A stretch of DNA of 64,000 nucleotides from CAZPMT01 sp964587655 (GTDB lineage: Bacteria; Hydrogenedentota; Hydrogenedentia; Hydrogenedentales; SLHB01), in contig CAZPMT010000009.1 of assembly GCA_964587655.1 (NCBI GenBank), forward strand, positions 23,429 to 87,428. The letters are read 5' to 3'. The position numbers were made by a program, and so were the translations under genes. Positions 17,284 to 26,233 of this stretch are shown one piece after another; position 1 is the first letter of the stretch; each line of letters begins with the position of its first letter. The notes below the pieces were generated by a model. The model made no database searches. It worked only from the letters and a program-made list of their open reading frames with translations, and was not told the DNA's origin.

Positions 17284-19293
17284 ATGACCATGGCCGGCGA
17301 AGAATCGAAACACACAATGAAGTCGCTCATGACCGAAAATCGGACCCTTGCGCCGCCCCCGGATTTCGCCGCAAAGGCGCACATCAAGTCGATTGAAGAG
17401 TACCAGCGGATGTACGACCAATCGGTCAACGACCCGGACGCGTTTTGGCTGGAGCAGGCGAAGCTTCTGGATTGGGTCAAGTTCCCGGCGAAGGCGCGCG
17501 AGTTCGCGTGGAACACGGACGGACGGATCATCAAACACACGTGGTTCGCGGACGGCGTCCTGAACGTTACGTACAACTGCCTTGACCGGCACGTGAAGAA
17601 CCCTGCGACGGCGAAGAAAGCCGCTTTGGTGTGGCAAGGCGAACCCGATGAAGACGTCAAGACACTCACATACGAGGAACTGCATCGCGAGGTCTGCAAG
17701 TTCGCCAACGTGCTGAAGTCGCTGGGCGTGAAGAAGGGAGATCGCGTGTGCATCTACATGCCGATGGTCCTCGAGCTTCCCGTCGCGATGCTGGCATGCG
17801 CGCGCATCGGGGCCATCCACAGCATCGTGTTCGGCGGTTTCAGCGCGGATTCCCTGAAGGACCGCATCAACGATTCGGACTGCAAGGTCCTCATTACGTC
17901 GAACGTCTCCCTGCGTTCCGGCAAGCACATCCTCTTGAAGCAGATCGCCGATGAGGCACTGAAGAGCACGCCTAGCATCGAGAAGGTTGTAGTCTTCAAG
18001 CGCAACGAGGAACCCTGCAACATGACGGCGGGCCGCGACCTCTGGTATCACGACGTAATGGCCAAAGCCAACGCGGAATGCCCGCCGGAGCCGATGAACG
18101 CGGAGGACCCGCTCTTCATTCTGTACACGTCCGGTTCGACGGGCAAGCCGAAGGGCGTCGTGCACACGACGGGCGGATATCTGCTGCACGTTCTGATGAC
18201 GCACAGGCACATTTTCGACATCAAGCCGGAGGACATGTTTTGGTGTACGGCCGACATTGGCTGGGTCACGGGCCACAGCTATATCGTCTACGGACCGCTG
18301 GCCAACGCCGCGACCTCGCTGGTATTTGAAGGCGTCCCGACGTATCCGGATCCGGGCCGCTTCTGGCAAGTATGCGAGAAGTTCAAAGTCTCGATCTTCT
18401 ACACGGCCCCGACCGCCATCCGTTCGCTTATCGTGAAAGGCGAGGAATGGCCCCGGAAATACGACCTGGGTTCGTTGCGGCTCTTGGGCACCGTCGGCGA
18501 GCCGATCAACCCTGAAGTGTGGATGTGGTATCACGAACACATCGGTGGCGGCCGTTGCCCGATCGTGGACACATGGTGGCAGACCGAGACGGGCGGCATC
18601 CTGATTTCGCCACTCCCAGGGGCCACCACGTTGAAGCCCGGCAGCGCGACGCGGCCCTTCTTCGGCGTCGAGCCCACGGTACTGCGCGACGACGGCAGCG
18701 AATGCGACGCGAACGAAGGCGGCAAGCTCTGCATCAAGAACCCGTGGCCGGGGATGAATGGGACGACGTGGGGCGCCCCCGAGGGATTCATCGAGACGTA
18801 TTTCACGATGTACAAGAACCTGTACTTCACGGGCGACGGCGCCCGGAAAGATCAAAACGGCGACTACTGGCTCATGGGCCGCATCGACGACGTCGTGAAC
18901 GTGTCCGGGCACCGGATTGGCACGGCGGAGGTCGAGAGCGCACTGGTCAGCCACGGGAAGGTGGCCGAGGCGGCCGTCGCGCCGATGCCGCACGAGATCA
19001 AGGGGCAGGGCCTGTACGCGTTCGTGACGCTGTTAGCCGGCGTCGAAGAAAGCGACGCACTCAAGAAGGAACTCGTCAATCACGTGCGCAAGGAGATCGG
19101 CGCCATCGCCGCTCCCGACGTGATCCAGTTCGCGCCGGCGCTGCCGAAGACGCGCTCCGGCAAGATCATGCGCCGCATCCTGCGCAAGATTGCCGAGGAC
19201 GCCACCGATCAGATCGGCGACACCACGACACTGGCCGATCCGTCGGTCGTGGAGTCGTTGCTGCGCGAGCATCAGAAGCTTCAGAAAAAGTAG
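17284..19293 (+). CDS. acsA: Acetyl-CoA synthetase (AMP-forming)
   Basis: Activates acetate to acetyl-CoA through acetyl-AMP in the cytoplasm. The 669-residue protein has every hallmark: YTSGSTGKPKGVVHTTGGYL (P-loop-like A3 motif), WVTGHSYIVYGPL, DTWWQTETGG (A5), TGDGARKD, GRIDDVVNVSGHRIGTAEVE (hinge and A8) and the C-terminal PKTRSGKIMRR whose lysine is the known acetylation switch in this family. Length is standard. ATG 17284 is chosen because AGGAGG sits at 17275-17280; upstream in-frame codons would overlap the predicted promoter. Monocistronic as far as can be seen. Confidence 0.97.
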   Translation: MTMAGEESKHTMKSLMTENRTLAPPPDFAAKAHIKSIEEYQRMYDQSVNDPDAFWLEQAKLLDWVKFPAKAREFAWNTDGRIIKHTWFADGVLNVTYNCLDRHVKNPATAKKAALVWQGEPDEDVKTLTYEELHREVCKFANVLKSLGVKKGDRVCIYMPMVLELPVAMLACARIGAIHSIVFGGFSADSLKDRINDSDCKVLITSNVSLRSGKHILLKQIADEALKSTPSIEKVVVFKRNEEPCNMTAGRDLWYHDVMAKANAECPPEPMNAEDPLFILYTSGSTGKPKGVVHTTGGYLLHVLMTHRHIFDIKPEDMFWCTADIGWVTGHSYIVYGPLANAATSLVFEGVPTYPDPGRFWQVCEKFKVSIFYTAPTAIRSLIVKGEEWPRKYDLGSLRLLGTVGEPINPEVWMWYHEHIGGGRCPIVDTWWQTETGGILISPLPGATTLKPGSATRPFFGVEPTVLRDDGSECDANEGGKLCIKNPWPGMNGTTWGAPEGFIETYFTMYKNLYFTGDGARKDQNGDYWLMGRIDDVVNVSGHRIGTAEVESALVSHGKVAEAAVAPMPHEIKGQGLYAFVTLLAGVEESDALKKELVNHVRKEIGAIAAPDVIQFAPALPKTRSGKIMRRILRKIAEDATDQIGDTTTLADPSVVESLLREHQKLQKK

Positions 19294-19308
19294 TGCCGTT
19301 TCGGTTAT

Positions 19309-19337
19309 TTGACACTTCCGCGACGCCAGTCTAGAAT
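19309..19337 (+). promoter_or_regulatory. Strong predicted sigma70-type promoter
   Basis: Consensus TTGACA at 19309-19314, 17-base spacer, TAGAAT at 19332-19337. Transcription should start near 19344, 30 bases before the ATG at 19375. It serves the ATPase, HD and URO-D genes that follow. Confidence 0.8.
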
Positions 19338-19374
19338 GCGCTCAGGGTTGTAGCAGCATTTCAGGACTAGGGGC

Positions 19375-21213
19375 ATGAAACGTTTCAGCTTTAGTACTTT
19401 TCAGGCTGATGAGTTCAACCGGGAAGCTCTGGATGCCTGCCGGGCCATCGCGGAACTCCAGCCGCTTTCTCCGATGCCCGTGTTGTTGTTGGGCGACCAC
19501 GGCTGCGGTAAGACCCATCTTCTTTACTCGATCGTGAATCATGTTCGGGCGGCGTCCGAAACCACCGGTCTTGCCTGTGTCACTGCGCGCGAGTTTCCGG
19601 AGAAAGTCCGGCAGATCATCAAAGACCCGGCCCCGGTGGAAAAGGCGCGTTCGGCGATCCTGCTCGTGGATCAACTGGAATCTTTCACGGACCGGATCGA
19701 GGAGCTCGACGCGCTAGTAAGGATCTTTCTGGACCACGGTCATTACGTGCTCCTCACGAGCAACGTCCATCCCGCGCGCCTCAAGAGTCTTTCCAGCGGT
19801 TTCCGGTCCTTGCTCGAAAAGGGCCGCATCCTGCGAATGAAGCCGCATGTGTTAACAGAAGCCGCCGCCGTCAGCGCGGGCAATCCCGTCATGGAGGATC
19901 TCCTCAAGAGGCAGCAGGAGATCATTCACCGGCTCCGCGATGACCTCGAACGGGTCCGAGAGCGCGCTGCGTCGGAGGAAGACGCCTCGGAAATCCGCCG
20001 TCAGCTCGAAGTCGAGCAGCGGCGCGTCGTAGATCTGAGCCAGCAGATCGAGGCACAGCGTCAGGCCTTTGCGGCGGCCGCTGCCGCGAATCGAGAGACG
20101 CTCGACACGGAAGTGGAGAAAGCCGGCGCCGAGATCAGATCTCTCCGGCGCGAGATCGACGAAGGTCAAAAGGCGCTCGCCGCCGTTTCGGAGATCAAGG
20201 ACGAAGTCCTTCGGCTGACACAGCAACTGGATCGTGTCCAAGCGGAACGCGAAGCTTGGGAACGGGAACGGGCCATGCTCGTGGCCGACCTGTCGCGGAA
20301 GATCATGCTCGAGGAGGAAGTAAACTCTCTCCGTCTTCAGTTGAACGCCGCGCGGCAGCAAGGCGAACACGCCCAGAATGAAGCGCGGTCCGTCGTTGAT
20401 CGGGCGCATGCGGTTCTGGCGCAGATCGAAGAGAGCAGGTCCAGGTTCGCCGAAATCGAGCAGAAGCACCACGAACAGATCGAGGAGTTGGAACGCCGCG
20501 TCGCGCAATATGCGGAGATCGGCGGCGCGAAGGCCGATGCCGGCGAGGCCGCGGGCGCCCTCGATACCCTGCGGCGCGAATACGACGCGCAACGCCATGA
20601 ACTCGAAGCCCGGCTTAACGCAGCGAAGGCCGAGGCGCGGGCCGCGGTCAAAGTGCGTGACGATGCCATCGACAAGCTGGACAAGCTGACCGCCGCGCAT
20701 GCGGCCCTCGAACTCGAGCTTGAAGAAATGCGCGACCAGCTTGCTGTTCGCGTGAAGGAGATGGAGTCGTTGCGACACGAGGCGGCGGTGCAAGTGGCCG
20801 CGGCCAATGCCCAGGCCGGAGACATCGAGCTCGAGTATGCCCGGCTCTTGTCGAGCGCGGACATATCGCATCAGACGGCGCATGTGGTGGTGGCTGGACT
20901 CCAAAACCTGCGGCAGCAGCTTGTGGAGCAGGCCGAGGCCGTCGACAGGCTCGCGACGCGGCTTGTCGAGGCGGCGGACCGGGCCGAAGAAGATCTGTCG
21001 CGAGCGCCCGCGGGCCGATCCGGAAACGGACGTGCGCAGAGGGATCATCCCGAGCCCGGCTTGTTTGAAGCGCCCGGCGGCGCGGACGCTTCCAGCGACC
21101 GAAGCAATGCCGAGAGCGTTCAAGAGGAGCCGGAGGCGGCCTCCTTCGATCTGGACGCCGTGATTCGCGCCAGGAGTCCCTTCGATCTCCATAAGTCCCC
21201 GTCCGAATTATGA
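19375..21213 (+). CDS. DnaA-like P-loop ATPase fused to a long coiled coil
   Basis: A 612-residue protein. The first 160 residues resemble the ATPase core of DnaA/Hda: FSFSTFQADEFNREALDACRAI, Walker A GDHGCGKTHLL (Lys46), Walker B AILLVDQLES (Asp99, followed by Gln where DnaA has Asp), a sensor-like YVLLTSNVHP, and FRSLLEKGRILRMKP, resembling the DnaA stretch after the arginine finger. Residues about 165-540 are a near continuous coiled coil rich in Glu, Arg and Ala. No DnaA DNA-binding domain (domain IV) is present. The C-terminal 70 residues are acidic and low in complexity. A strong promoter precedes it, and its stop overlaps the HD gene start (ATGA). Function not known; a structural or positioning ATPase is one possibility. 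It should not be called dnaA. Confidence 0.75.
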   Translation: MKRFSFSTFQADEFNREALDACRAIAELQPLSPMPVLLLGDHGCGKTHLLYSIVNHVRAASETTGLACVTAREFPEKVRQIIKDPAPVEKARSAILLVDQLESFTDRIEELDALVRIFLDHGHYVLLTSNVHPARLKSLSSGFRSLLEKGRILRMKPHVLTEAAAVSAGNPVMEDLLKRQQEIIHRLRDDLERVRERAASEEDASEIRRQLEVEQRRVVDLSQQIEAQRQAFAAAAAANRETLDTEVEKAGAEIRSLRREIDEGQKALAAVSEIKDEVLRLTQQLDRVQAEREAWERERAMLVADLSRKIMLEEEVNSLRLQLNAARQQGEHAQNEARSVVDRAHAVLAQIEESRSRFAEIEQKHHEQIEELERRVAQYAEIGGAKADAGEAAGALDTLRREYDAQRHELEARLNAAKAEARAAVKVRDDAIDKLDKLTAAHAALELELEEMRDQLAVRVKEMESLRHEAAVQVAAANAQAGDIELEYARLLSSADISHQTAHVVVAGLQNLRQQLVEQAEAVDRLATRLVEAADRAEEDLSRAPAGRSGNGRAQRDHPEPGLFEAPGGADASSDRSNAESVQEEPEAASFDLDAVIRARSPFDLHKSPSEL

Positions 21214-21809
21214 GCGCATTCGAAGAACGCCTCATCGCCCTGTTCGACGCCATCCATCCCTTGGATCGCATTCCGCGCGCGGGCTACGTCGTGCGCGGAG
21301 TGGCGCACCCGGAATCGGTAGCGGCCCACAGTCATTTCGTGTCCCTTCTCGCGTTGATGTTCCTCGAGGAATACCCCGGCGAGTACGACCGCGAGAGGAC
21401 GCTCACGATGGCCCTGATACATGACCTCTCCGAAGCGAAGTTGATGGACATTCCGATGCCGTACGCCGACGCATACCTGAAAGAGGCGAAAGACCACGCG
21501 GAACAGGCCATTATCGAGGACATGTTCGCCGATTTTTCCCCGAAGTTCGCCGCGTATCACCGGGAACTTCTCGAAGCGCGGACGCCGGAGGCGCGCCTCG
21601 TGCGGGGGCTCGACAAGGCCCAGATGATGATCAAAGTGCTCTTCTATGAGCGCGAGCGAAGCGGGTACTTGGATGAGTTTTGGACGGGTTCCGCCAACTT
21701 CCGGGACTACGGTATTCCGGCGGTGTCCGCGCTGTTCGACGCCCTTTGCGCCCGCGCGGGACGCGTGCGCCCGAAGCCGAGTTCAAGATCGGACGAGGAT
21801 GGATCATGA
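21210..21809 (+). CDS. HD-domain phosphohydrolase (HDDC2/YfbR-like 5'-deoxynucleotidase)
   Basis: A 199-residue metal-dependent HD protein. The segment LDRIPRAGYVVRGVAHPESVAAHSH matches the N-terminal signature of HDDC2/YfbR proteins (only its first 14 residues, LDRIPRAGYVVRGV, are needed to recognise it). The metal ligands are the His of AAHSH, the His-Asp of LIHDLSEAKLMDIPM and the Asp of RGLDKAQMM. Known relatives dephosphorylate deoxyribonucleoside 5'-monophosphates. It overlaps the ATPase gene before it and the URO-D-like gene after it, each by four bases (ATGA), so the three are probably co-translated. Exact substrate is not readable. Confidence 0.87.
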   Translation: MSAFEERLIALFDAIHPLDRIPRAGYVVRGVAHPESVAAHSHFVSLLALMFLEEYPGEYDRERTLTMALIHDLSEAKLMDIPMPYADAYLKEAKDHAEQAIIEDMFADFSPKFAAYHRELLEARTPEARLVRGLDKAQMMIKVLFYERERSGYLDEFWTGSANFRDYGIPAVSALFDALCARAGRVRPKPSSRSDEDGS

Positions 21810-23017
21810 AGCTTAACGTGGAAATCGCGCTCTTTGATTTGCCCGACCTGCGCGCGCAGGATTTTTCCGGCCACAACACACGGAGCAGCGCGTTGTGGAA
21901 AGCGTTTTCGGACCGAACGCACGAGCGCATTCCCGTCCGGTTCAGTTGCAATCCTCGCATCCTGATGCTGGACCCGAAATACAACGTACGCGGCATCAAG
22001 TATGAAGAGTACATGCTCGATCCGGAGGTCATGGGCCAAGCGATGCTCGAGTTCCGCTACTGGACACGTTTCCTGCTTCCAGGCGACCATGAGAAAGGGT
22101 TGCCGAACCAGTGGACCGTATACATCGATTTCGAGAACCACTACGACGCCTCATGGTTCGGATGTCCGGTCCACTATCGAAAAGGGCAAGTGCCGGATAC
22201 CACGCCCATTCTGACCGGCGACAACAAACGCATGCTGTTCGACAAAGGGCTGCCCGATCCCTTCGCGGGCGAGTGGGCAGAACGGAGCCTGCGTTTCCTC
22301 GAAGTCTTTCAGAAGAAGCACGAGCAGGGCTGGACCTTCATGGGGCTCCCCGTCGCGGTCGAGAAGACGGCGCCGTTTGTCGGATGCGACGGTCTTTTCA
22401 CGGTAGCCGCGTCATTGCGCGGCGCCACCGATCTGTGCCTGGATCTGCTGGCCGATCCGGACTACGCACGTGAGTTGCTCGATTACGTGTACGCGGCGCT
22501 GACGGCGCGCATGAAGGCCTGGCGGAAACGGTTTGACATTCCGGTTCCGCAGGAAAGCTTCGGTTCCGCCGATGACGCCATCGAGATGCTGTCGAGCGAG
22601 CAGTACCGGGAATTCGTGCTGCCCCTGCACAAGCGATTCTTCGATGAGTTCGGAACCCCCGGCAACCGCGGGATACACTTGTGCGGAAACGCCCAACGGC
22701 ATTTCAAGACGCTCCATGATGAGATTGGCGTGATGTCCTTTGACACCGGCTTCCCGGTCGACTTCGCCCTGTTCCGCCGAGAGCTCGGTCCGGACGTGCT
22801 CATCTCGGGCGGCCCGCGCATCCCGCTCTTTTTGGACAGCGACCAAGCGCCTCTGCTCGGAGAGACGCAACGCATTCTTCGTTCCGGCGTACTGTCCGGA
22901 GGACGATTCATTCTCCAGGAGGCTAACAACCTCCCCCCCTGCGCCCGCCTGGAAAACTGCGAAGCCTTCTACGCGCTTGGGAAGCGCCTCGGCCGCCGTG
23001 AGCTTTGGGACGCCTGA
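21806..23017 (+). CDS. Uroporphyrinogen decarboxylase-like protein (URO-D superfamily)
   Basis: A 403-residue protein of the URO-D/MtaA/CmuA superfamily, not a heme biosynthesis enzyme by context. The C-terminal half carries the superfamily pattern: DPDYARELLDYV, QYREFVLPLHKRFFDEFG, GIHLCGNAQRHF (the H-x-C-G-N motif; in the methyltransferases Cys and His bind zinc), VDFALFRRELGPDVLISGGP and GRFILQEANNLPP. Relatives move methyl groups between small molecules and corrinoid proteins. No corrinoid protein gene is adjacent. ATG 21806 overlaps the HD stop; upstream in-frame sequence lies wholly within the HD gene. Substrate unknown. Confidence 0.75.
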   Translation: MKLNVEIALFDLPDLRAQDFSGHNTRSSALWKAFSDRTHERIPVRFSCNPRILMLDPKYNVRGIKYEEYMLDPEVMGQAMLEFRYWTRFLLPGDHEKGLPNQWTVYIDFENHYDASWFGCPVHYRKGQVPDTTPILTGDNKRMLFDKGLPDPFAGEWAERSLRFLEVFQKKHEQGWTFMGLPVAVEKTAPFVGCDGLFTVAASLRGATDLCLDLLADPDYARELLDYVYAALTARMKAWRKRFDIPVPQESFGSADDAIEMLSSEQYREFVLPLHKRFFDEFGTPGNRGIHLCGNAQRHFKTLHDEIGVMSFDTGFPVDFALFRRELGPDVLISGGPRIPLFLDSDQAPLLGETQRILRSGVLSGGRFILQEANNLPPCARLENCEAFYALGKRLGRRELWDA

Positions 23018-23110
23018 CAAACCGTGGCGACTATGCGTGCCGCTTTGTCTTCATAGGGCTTCTCCTGTTAGTATTCCTCATATCAACGAAAATATGGGCT
23101 GAGGTTGGCA

Positions 23111-23326
23111 ATGCCGCTTTTCGAGTATGTCTGTAGGAAATGCCACGAGCGCAACGAGATTCTGGTCCGCGGGAGCGACGCCCCGGTATGTCCGCACTGC
23201 GGTTCAGACCGTCTCGTGAAACAGGCCAGTGCGTTTGCGCCGGTCGGGGCGGCGTCCGCGCCTCGACTGCCGTCCGGATGTGAATCCTGCCGCAGCCGCG
23301 AGGACGGCGTGTGTCCGCGCCTTTGA
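23111..23326 (+). CDS. FmdB-type small zinc ribbon protein
   Basis: A 71-residue protein beginning MPLFEYVCRKCHERNEILV with two CxxC knuckles (CRKC and CPHC, residues 8-11 and 28-31) and then a linker of Ala and Pro. This is the FmdB/CxxC_CXXC_SSSS family, small zinc ribbons of uncertain role often annotated as regulatory. A second Cys pair, CESC, follows near the C-terminus. GAGG 6 bases upstream supports ATG 23111 over TTG 23105. Confidence 0.85.
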   Translation: MPLFEYVCRKCHERNEILVRGSDAPVCPHCGSDRLVKQASAFAPVGAASAPRLPSGCESCRSREDGVCPRL

Positions 23327-23346
23327 GGCGGAAAGGCGGTCATCAA

Positions 23347-24030
23347 ATGACTCTCAACGAGATCCACATTCCGCCTTCGGCCTATCCCGATCCGGCCGCG
23401 TGTATTGCCCCGACGTCCTTCCTCAACGCGGACCATCCCACACTTCAGCAATGCATATCGCAATTGGATGTAATTGATAGCGCACCCGTCGAGCGCGCGG
23501 TCCGGCTGTTCGAGTTCGTTCGGGACGATATAACTTACGATTTCCTGCCGAAGCTCACGCGGGAGGAATACGAGGCATCCCACACGCTTCGGGTCGGGAA
23601 GGGCTTCTGCACGCAGAAGGCGGTGCTTCTCGCGGCCCTCGGGCGGGCCGCCGGCGTTCCAACCGCGCTTGTCCTGACCGATATACGCGATGATTCGGTG
23701 CCGGAGCGGATTACACGGGCAATGGGCGGGCGGAATCTGTTCGAGTACCACGGGGTGGCCGCGTTTCATCTCGACGGACGATGGGTGAAAGCGGACGCGA
23801 CGCAGTCGCCGGACATCGTTCGACGCAAGCGCTATCGGCGCGTCGAATTCGATGGACGGCGAGACGCGTTGCTGGCGTCCGACACCCTCGATGGAAAGCC
23901 GCATATCCGATACGAGTGCGTCAGAGGCGTCTATGCGGACCTCCCGTTTGATGAAATGGCGCAGGTCTTTCGTGAACGTTTCCGGGAGATGAATCTGGAA
24001 GCACTGACGGCAATGCTGTATAAACTGTAA
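23347..24030 (+). CDS. Transglutaminase-like cysteine protein
   Basis: A 227-residue cytoplasmic protein with the transglutaminase/protease core. The Cys lies in GKGFCTQKAVLLAALGRAAG, the His in FEYHGVAAFHLDG and the Asp in WVKADATQ, giving the Cys-His-Asp triad in the usual order and spacing. Proteins of this superfamily hydrolyse or transfer peptide bonds. No signal peptide or membrane segment is visible. ATG 23347 is chosen; GTG 23311 is an alternative but overlaps the FmdB gene. Followed by a strong hairpin terminator. Confidence 0.82.
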   Translation: MTLNEIHIPPSAYPDPAACIAPTSFLNADHPTLQQCISQLDVIDSAPVERAVRLFEFVRDDITYDFLPKLTREEYEASHTLRVGKGFCTQKAVLLAALGRAAGVPTALVLTDIRDDSVPERITRAMGGRNLFEYHGVAAFHLDGRWVKADATQSPDIVRRKRYRRVEFDGRRDALLASDTLDGKPHIRYECVRGVYADLPFDEMAQVFRERFREMNLEALTAMLYKL

Positions 24031-24055
24031 GGGGCGGTTTCTGAGAAACCGCCCC
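24031..24055. terminator. Bidirectional hairpin terminator
   Basis: GGGGCGGTTTC and GAAACCGCCCC form an 11-bp perfect stem with a 3-base loop between two convergent genes. It begins directly after the transglutaminase stop and is followed by CCTACTTTTC. Confidence 0.75.
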
Positions 24056-24073
24056 CTACTTTTCAAACACGCT

Positions 24074-26233
24074 CTAAGGCTTTGCCGTAGGCAGGGACTG
24101 AAGGTGCACCCCGAGATCGCCTATCTGTTCCACGTTTAACGCGGCGGCTTGAGCGGGCATGGCCGTTCCCGGCTGCCCGAAACTTATCTTGTGCTGCATC
24201 TCCCACGGGTTCTCGTCCGCTACCTTGCCCGGGTAGTCGCCGAAATCCAGGTCAGCGCCGGGCGGCGGTGTGAGTCCATCCGCGCCGTGACAGAAGCCAC
24301 AGGAAGTACCGTAGATAGTGAGTCCTGCGCCGCCATCGCCGATGAAGTTACCGGTACCGTCAATGATGTCATCCGTATCAAGCTGACCTTGCAGCACGAA
24401 CTTGGTCAGATCCCAGATGTCTTCGTCGCTTAGGACCGTGTTGTAACTGTGGTTGGTCTTGATGACGTCGAAAACGTCGAGAATGTCTTGGGCCGCTTTT
24501 GCCCGGATGTCGGCGCCAGCAACACCGAAGATGCCGGCGAAGCCCGTGCGGTGGCTGCCGCTGCCATAGGCGCCGTCTACCCCCTTGTAATCCCAGCCGT
24601 GGCACTCCTTACAACGCCAAGTGTCTTTGCCGGTGCGCGAATTGGAACTCGTATCCGGTCGTGTACTCCACAACGGATGGTCTCCCGTCGGCTCGGGAAG
24701 TTCTGCTTGCTCCCACCACTTGTCGTAAAGCAGTCCACCACGAACAACGTTCGCAGCGAGAAACTCGTCCGGGGGCGGGGCAATCGGTAGGGTTTGCAGG
24801 TACGCGCCGAGATCGCCTATCTGTTGCACGCTTAGCGTGCCGGCTTGAGGGAACATGGCCGTTCCCGGCTGGCCGTAACTTGTCTTGTGCTGCATCTCCC
24901 ACGGGTTCTCGTCCGCTATCTTGCCCGGGTACTCGTCGAAACCCGGTCCAGCGCCTGGCGGTGGCGTAAGTCCATCCGCGCCATGACAAGCCGCACAATT
25001 ATTGGCGTAGATAGTCTGTCCTGGGCCGCTATCACCGATGAAGTTACTCGTACCGTCAATGATGTCATCCGTATCAAGCTGACCTTCCAGCACGAACTTG
25101 GTCAGGTCCCAAATGTCTTCGTCGCTTAGGACCGCGTTGTAACTGTGGGCGGTCTTGATGACGTCGAAAACGTCTTGGGCCGCCTTCGCGCGGATGTCGG
25201 CGTCGACAACACCGAAGATGCCTGCGAAGCCCGTGCGGTGGCTGCCGCTGCCATAGGCGCCGTCTACCCCCTTGTAATCCCAGCCGTGGCACTCCTTACA
25301 ACGCCAAGTGTCTTTGCCGGTGCGCGAATTGGAACTCGTATCCGGTCGTGTACTCCACAACGGATGGTCTCCCGTCGGCTCGGGAAGTTCTGCTTGCTCC
25401 CACCACTTGTCGTAAAGCAGTCCACCACGAACAACGTTCGCAGCGAGAAACTCGTCCGGGGGCGGGGCAATCGGTAGGGTTTGCAGGTACGCGCCGAGAT
25501 CGCCTATCTGTTGCACGCTTAGCGTGCCGGCTTGAGGGAACATGGCCGTTCCCGGCTGGCCGTAACTTGTCTTGTGCTGCATCTCCCACGGGTTCTCGTC
25601 CGCTATCTTGCCCGGGTACTCGTCGAAACCCGGTCCAGCGCCTGGCGGTGGCGTAAGTCCATCCGCGCCATGACAAGCCGCACAATTATTGGCGTAGATA
25701 GTCTGTCCCGGGCCGCTATCACCGATGAACGCATCGCTGTTGTCAATGATGTCATCCGTATCAAGCTGGCCTTCCAGCGCGAACTTGGTAAGGTCCCAAA
25801 TGTCTTCGTCGCTTAAAACCGTGCTGTAACTGTGGTCGGTCTTGATGATGTAGAAAACGTCTCGAGCCGCTTTCGCGCGGATGTCGGCGCCAGCAACACC
25901 GAAGATGCCGGCGAAGCCCGTGCGGTGACTGCCGCTGCCATAGGCGCCGTCTACTCCCTTGTAATCCCATCCGTGACACTCTTTACAGCGCCAAGTGTCC
26001 TTGCCGGTGCGCGAATTGGAAGTCGTATCCGGCCGTGTACTCCACAACGGATGGTCTCCCGTCGGCTCGGGAAGTTCCGCTTCATCCCACCATTTGTCGT
26101 AAAGCAGTCCACCACGAACAACGTTCGCATTGACAAACTCGTGCGGGGGCGGCAAAAACGGACAACCACTCCCAAACGCAACCGCAACGGCGAGGACCAC
26201 GCAAGTAAACAAGGTCTTGCTCAGCTTTTTCAT
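24074..26233 (-). CDS. Exported hexaheme c-type cytochrome made of three diheme repeats
   Basis: A 719-residue exported protein. The signal sequence MKKLSKTLFTCVVLAVAVAFGSGC may be a lipoprotein signal with Cys24, although Gly at -3 is unusual. The rest is three tandem units of about 229 residues, each with two heme-binding CxxCH motifs: CKECH in every unit and CAACH (units 1, 2) or CGFCH (unit 3). That gives six hemes. Met of GQPGTAM is a candidate axial ligand. Unit 3 has three extra residues (ILD). The protein belongs in the periplasm or on the envelope as an electron carrier or as part of a terminal reductase; no partner enzyme is adjacent. Start chosen at ATG 26233, which gives a proper signal peptide and has AGAGGA upstream. 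Confidence 0.87.
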   Translation of the reverse strand: MKKLSKTLFTCVVLAVAVAFGSGCPFLPPPHEFVNANVVRGGLLYDKWWDEAELPEPTGDHPLWSTRPDTTSNSRTGKDTWRCKECHGWDYKGVDGAYGSGSHRTGFAGIFGVAGADIRAKAARDVFYIIKTDHSYSTVLSDEDIWDLTKFALEGQLDTDDIIDNSDAFIGDSGPGQTIYANNCAACHGADGLTPPPGAGPGFDEYPGKIADENPWEMQHKTSYGQPGTAMFPQAGTLSVQQIGDLGAYLQTLPIAPPPDEFLAANVVRGGLLYDKWWEQAELPEPTGDHPLWSTRPDTSSNSRTGKDTWRCKECHGWDYKGVDGAYGSGSHRTGFAGIFGVVDADIRAKAAQDVFDVIKTAHSYNAVLSDEDIWDLTKFVLEGQLDTDDIIDGTSNFIGDSGPGQTIYANNCAACHGADGLTPPPGAGPGFDEYPGKIADENPWEMQHKTSYGQPGTAMFPQAGTLSVQQIGDLGAYLQTLPIAPPPDEFLAANVVRGGLLYDKWWEQAELPEPTGDHPLWSTRPDTSSNSRTGKDTWRCKECHGWDYKGVDGAYGSGSHRTGFAGIFGVAGADIRAKAAQDILDVFDVIKTNHSYNTVLSDEDIWDLTKFVLQGQLDTDDIIDGTGNFIGDGGAGLTIYGTSCGFCHGADGLTPPPGADLDFGDYPGKVADENPWEMQHKISFGQPGTAMPAQAAALNVEQIGDLGVHLQSLPTAKP
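24080..26155 (-). repeat. Three tandem coding repeats of 687-696 bp
   Basis: The cytochrome gene consists of three units with a 687-bp period (the last has 9 extra bases). Long stretches are identical at DNA level: 24577-24783 and 25264-25470 encode the same sequence in all frames. Such identity, including third codon positions, means recent duplication or gene conversion. Confidence 0.9.

Noticed and set aside
17164..18993. Long minus-strand frame opposite acsA (609 codons)
   Set aside because: Shadow of acsA; high Arg/His composition and no family resemblance.
24500..26155. CRISPR array or satellite
   Set aside because: The repeats are long coding units of 687 bp without spacers; they encode the cytochrome.
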